NCBI GenBank assembly: GCA_025349905.2
Contig: MU624852.1
Span: 1-20,408 of the forward strand
Source: Blastocladiella britannica
Taxonomy: Eukaryota > Blastocladiomycota > Blastocladiomycetes > Blastocladiales > Blastocladiaceae
Length of the DNA stretch: 20,408 nucleotides
Direction: 5' to 3'
In this document: in pieces, positions 16,365-20,408 of the stretch
Position numbering within the stretch: the stretch's first letter is position 1
How the letters are laid out: the number at the start of each line of letters is the position of its first letter
Position numbers and translations under genes: made by a program
Notes under the pieces: generated by a model
Seen by the model: only the letters and a program-made list of their open reading frames with translations
Database searches by the model: none
What the model was told of the DNA's origin: nothing

Positions 16365-19300
16365 TTATGGTAGCAGATCATCAATGACGACCGGCACCCC
16401 AGACCGAATGTACTTGAACTTGGTGCTGCCATCCGACAGGCGAAGGACCGACACGAGCCCAGCGCGTGGGTGGTGGCCACACAAATATGGGACGGCCGAG
16501 GGAAAGGGCCCACTAGATACGCCACCATGGTGCAGGACCTTGTCGCTCTTGGTGTCCCAGACTGTCATGCCCTGCGGCGCGTCTGCAGGAACCGTCCCTG
16601 AACTGCGCAACCCCGCCGCCCATTCGAGCGCAAACAGGGAATCCCAGCGGCCAGAGGCGGGATCTCGGCGCTGCCGCCAGTGGTGCATCATGCCGACGCC
16701 GCGGAGTGTGTGCCGGTTGAGAAGCGCCGGGCCATCCGCACCAGGACCGGTCATACCGGGCATCGAATCACTGAGCGGGAGCCACGCGGCAGCGCGCACA
16801 TCGTACACCTCTGCACCAGCCAATGCGGCGCGAGCATCGCCGCCGACCGTGAACTTGATGACGCGCTGCGACGATGCATCGTACAAGAGTTGCGGGCGCA
16901 GGTTGAAGCTGGCACCCACCTCCCACTTGGACAGCTTGTCCCACGAGCCCTGGCGCGGGTCAAAGTACGCAAAACGGCGGTTGGTGGTGCCGCCAGAGCC
17001 GCAGTAGAGCCCGCCGGCCGCGTGCACAAGCGCGTGGTTTGTCCATCCAGGATACACGCACTCGGCGGACCCGACCCAGTCACGCGCTGGGTCAACCACG
17101 GTCATTTGGTGACGGCCCGATCGGCCACCGCCAACCAGATACAGCAGGCCCGTGGTCGGAATGTAGCCCATAGCAAAGCGCGAGGTGTTGTTCCATCCCT
17201 CCAGTAGGTCCGTCATTTCCTGTATTGTTTTATAGTGGTCAATCATCAAACAAACAAAAAAGTAAAAAAATAGAAGGAAAAAAATACCTTGACGTGCAGC
17301 GTCTGCGACATGATGCTCATGGTGCGCGACGGAACAAAAATGCTGCCGTCCTCGTTCAGCGTCGTGGCCGGCAGATCCAACCGCTGAATCGACAAATCGG
17401 TGGCTACAATGAAAATCGGCGAGTCTGCCTCGGGACCGTCGCCAGTGCCAAGCGTATGGGCAATGATGGGCGCTGGGTGGGTTTGAAGAACGCGGTGGCC
17501 GTCGGTAAATGGCGACTGCACCTCCACATGGTTCGCGCGCAGGGCCTGCAGCGGCACGAGGCCAGAAATGCCCGAATCGGACCCGCGGTAGCTCGCGCGC
17601 ATGTACCCATGCTCGTAGTCGGCGAGGGTCGTGTCGAGGAGCTCCAGCTTGAGGCCAACCGTCACCCGCAACAGATCCGGGTTCAAATCATTCGGGCTCA
17701 TGTCCGACTCTGGGACGTTTGGGAAAAAGTCGACTACGGTTTCGCGCGCTTGCGATGGTGGGAGCACGCGCGGGCGAGCGACAGTCGGGAACAGCGGCGG
17801 CAACGGCTCGAACGAATCGCCACTGCTGTCTACGGACATGTTGCGCGCTCTGTCATACCCTTCGGCGGCGGCAGCGGATGTCATTGCCGCCATAGCTACT
17901 CCTTGTTCTGCCATTGCAGCCGCATGTTGTTCAGCTATCGCGGCCGAGTGGATCTCGGAAATGCCGGCTGCCCCATGTGCCGCCATCGCGGCCGCTTGTG
18001 CGGCGTGGGCCGCAGACTGCTGGTGCGCTGCGTCGCGCTGCCGCAATTGCGCCTCGAGTTGTTGTTTGCGTTGCCAGAGTCTGGCCTCGAGTTGGGCCTC
18101 ACGGTCGCGCAGGGTCGCTTCCTGTTTCGCCACACGCGAGCGCTCCCTTTCATCAAGCGAGTGCTTCCTCGACTCGCGCTTGATTGTGCGCGCGTCGCGC
18201 TTGGCCTTGCGCATGCCGTCGTTCAGCTCCTTGATGCGCGCTTTGTGCGCGGCGACGCGCTCGGGGTCCATGCCGCCCTCGTCAATCTCCAAGTCCTCGA
18301 AATCCTCGTCGCTTTCGCTGCTGTCGGACGAGACGCTGCGACTGGCACTTGACGCGGACCCAGTCGCATCTGCCGCAGGATCAGCCGCCGCCGCTGCGGT
18401 ACTGGGCGACAGGGCCTTGAGCGCACGCACGACCGGCTCCAGCGCCTCGCGCACGGGAGTGGTATCGCCCGTCGAATCAAAGTGCTGCATCGCTTGGTCG
18501 AACTGGCGAGCCTTCTGGTCGATTTGCTCGACGCGTCCGTCCAATACGTCGGTCAAGTTGGCCGCCATCGCCTCCACCCGCTTGGAAAACGACTGTGGTG
18601 GGTTGGACGACCGTGACGTTCTGGACGACGCTGCGGATTTCGCCGAGGGCGGCGTGTGCTGGCGGGTCGAGGCATCGAGTGGCACCGCCGGCACCGGCGG
18701 CGGAGGTGGGGGTGGCGACATCGGCGACGGTGGCGACGGTGACGGCTGTGATGGCCGCGGCGGCTTCGCCGGCATCAGCTGGGACGGCGAGGAATCCGAG
18801 TTGCCAATCCCAAAGAACTTTGTAATCGTGCCCATGAACCCGCCCTTCTTGTTCTTGTCCTTTTCCGACGGCGGCTTCTGTACCACCTTAAGGACCGTCT
18901 TATTTGCTGAGGTGCCGCCGTAAATGACCAGGCCGCCAGAGTCACGCGGCCGGTACCCATCACCGGCAGGGTGGGAGGCGCGGACAGGGTCGGGTGTGCG
19001 CGATCGCACAGGCACAGGCGGCAACGGCATGTCGTCGGGATCAGCGTAGTCAGGCGGCGCTACTGGCTCGCGTGTGCGGGAGCGGCGCGTGAGCTTGTCG
19101 TCGTCCCGACTTGAACGGCGGGGCTCGCGTGGACCGAATCGCAAAATGGGCCCTCGCGATTCAAACTGGGCCTTACCGCGACTTTCAAAGTGCGAGTCGA
19201 CGCTTGATGAGGCACTCCCGTGGTCCGAGGGCGGCGGTCCTGTGAACGGAGAGGGGGCAGACGCCCATTGAGGCTGTGGCGCCGCAAATGGTTGGAATGG

Positions 19301-20378
19301 TCCCGGCGGCGCGTGCGGGTGCGCATGCGGTGCAAATGGACCGGCTCCAGGTTGCGGCTGAAAATGGGAGGGCCCTGGGCTAAACTGAGCGCCAGGCACA
19401 AGTGGACCGCGGGCAGGGAAACCATCGCCAAATCTGGGGCCGAGGGCATGGGGACCGTTGCCAAAGCTAGGGCCGCTGGTATGGAAACCAAATGGGGCGT
19501 GAGGCGGAGGGAACGCGGCGGTGCTCGGGGGTGCATCACCAGGGAACTGGAAAGGATCGGCGCGCGGCGAATCCGTCATGTAGGCAGAATCGGAGGTTTT
19601 GCCGTCCAGCGGCGCGGCCGCAGCAATCGAGGGCAGCGCTGCTGGGTCGCTGGCAACAGTCGTGGCGGGCGTGTGGCTCGCAAGGATCTATTAAAATTGC
19701 ACTTTCAGAATCAGAAATAAAAAAAAATGTGAAGTGAGGAAACGTACCTCCAACTGGCGGACAATCTCGTTGAAACCAGGTCGGACAATGGGGTCCTGGG
19801 CCCAGCAGATCTCCATCAGGCAACGGAACTCGGGTGGGGTCTCGTCCGGAATCTCGGGGCGGACCCCCTCCAGGATCGACATGCGCAAAACGTAAGGGTC
19901 CTCGCCCTCAAACGGCAAGGCGCGTGCGGCAATCTCATACATGGTCACGCCAAACGAGTACACGTCACACTTTTCGTTGAACCGCGCGCCAATCTTGAGC
20001 CGCTCGGGCGCCATCCACGCAAGCGTCGCGACCCCAGCACCAATGCCGCTGCTGTTGCCCGTCCCAAATTGGGTGGTGGTCTGGATCGTGCGGGACTTTG
20101 ACAGCCCGAAATCCGAGACTTTACAGTGCAGGTAGTCGTCGAGGAGCACGTTGAGCGACTTGAAGTCGCGGTGCTGGATGCCGTTGGCGTACAGCAGCTG
20201 CATGGCCTTGGCGGACTCGAGGGCCATGCGGTACCGCAGGAACCACGGCAGCTCCGTGTCGCTGTCGCGCAGCACCTCGGACAGGTTGCCGCGCGGCATG
20301 TACTCCATGACGATGCAGTAGCGCCCGTGCTCGCTGCAGATGCCGTACAGGCGCGGGATGTAGCGCGATGTGATGCGA
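16365..20378 (-). CDS. TKL protein kinase fused to disordered/coiled-coil linker, SH3-like segment and kelch-like propeller (5'-partial, about 1294 aa visible)
   Basis: Minus-strand exons 19748-20378, 17288-19687 and 16365-17219 join in one frame across two phase-0 introns (19688-19747, GTACGT...TAG; 17220-17287, GTATTT...CAG). The visible kinase starts in the N-lobe (YIPRLYGIC, CIVMEYMPRGNLSEVL). It has HRDFKSLNVLL (HRD at 20165-20173), DFG (20105-20113), WMAPERL and DVYSFGVTMYEI, so the visible catalytic residues are intact. The HRDxKSxN form is TKL-like, with Ser/Thr specificity likely. After the kinase come a Pro/Gly/His-rich region, a polyproline run (seven Pro) and an Arg/Glu/Gln/Ala coiled coil (about 17850-18280). 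An SH3-like segment follows at about 17545-17690 (LLRVTVGLKLELLD ... GISGLVPLQAL), then a kelch-like C-terminus (GLLYLVGGGRSGRHQ, GGLYCGSGGTTNR, AEVYDVRAAAWLPL). No transmembrane span is seen. The Gly loop and catalytic Lys lie beyond the edge, where an intron (20379-20408) is cut. The job is probably intracellular signalling scaffolded by the propeller (inference). Confidence 0.88.
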
Positions 20379-20408
20379 CTTTTATTGTTTTTTTTTTTTT
20401 TTTTTTTT
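20379..20408 (-). other. Truncated intron with T21 run at the right edge
   Basis: On the minus strand this reads A21-C-AATAAAAG and then the kinase exon. It is the 3' part of an intron whose donor lies outside the window. The T21 run (20388-20408) reaches the last base, mirroring the A14 run at the left edge. Confidence 0.7.

Noticed and set aside
17225..18923. Two long plus-strand ORFs (375 and 430 codons) opposite the kinase-kelch gene
   Set aside because: They lie antisense to a coding frame continuous with the kinase and propeller. Their Ser/Ala/Cys-rich translation follows from the antisense of Ala/Glu/Arg/Gln codons.
1..20408. CRISPR arrays, tRNA or rRNA genes, insertion sequences, phage or bacterial operon signals
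   Set aside because: None recognised by eye on either strand. All well-supported genes are spliced eukaryotic genes. A tRNAscan or Rfam search was not possible here.

Overview
The window is a gene-dense, GC-rich nuclear fragment from a eukaryote. Eight spliced genes or gene fragments can be modelled, with standard GT-AG introns of 38-107 bp (mostly 55-85), standard stop codons and intergenic gaps as short as 44 bp. A RIB43A ciliary doublet-microtubule protein shows that the organism builds a flagellum. With the compact intron style, a fungal-type zinc transporter and a UVRAG/Vps38 protein, this fits a zoosporic early-diverging fungus (Blastocladiomycota or Chytridiomycota). The taxonomic placement is an inference.

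Left part (1-9161), left to right: a cation-diffusion-facilitator zinc transporter (+, 5 exons); a mitochondrial SLC25 carrier (-, 7 exons, two of them 15-nt microexons); a smgGDS/RAP1GDS1-like armadillo protein (+, 11 exons, all introns phase 1); a UVRAG/Vps38-like subunit of a class III PI3-kinase complex (+, 8 exons); and a RIB43A protein (+, 6 exons). The carrier and smgGDS genes are divergent with start codons only 44 bp apart. The zinc transporter and carrier are convergent, 75 bp stop to stop. The three + genes from 3030 to 9161 are head to tail with gaps of 83 and 98 bp. They look like ordinary, functionally unrelated housekeeping or cell-biology genes packed together, not a pathway cluster.

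Right part (9162-20408) lies mostly on the minus strand: an orphan disordered protein of about 1120-1170 residues; a second orphan of about 353 residues with three copies of the motif RTPTPYPE; a poorly resolved stretch (14642-16364) with candidate small exons on both strands and degenerate repeats; and, running off the right edge, a tyrosine-kinase-like (TKL) protein kinase that continues in one open frame, across two clear introns, into a long Pro/Ser-rich linker, a coiled coil, an SH3-like segment and a C-terminal kelch-like beta-propeller. That receptor-less kinase-propeller architecture is the most novel item in the window.

Both window edges fall in homopolymers (A14 on the left, T21 on the right), and every A/T run of nine or more bases lies in an intron or between genes. 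The edges therefore look like assembly breaks in intron homopolymers. The kinase lacks its N-lobe, and the zinc transporter may lack an upstream exon.
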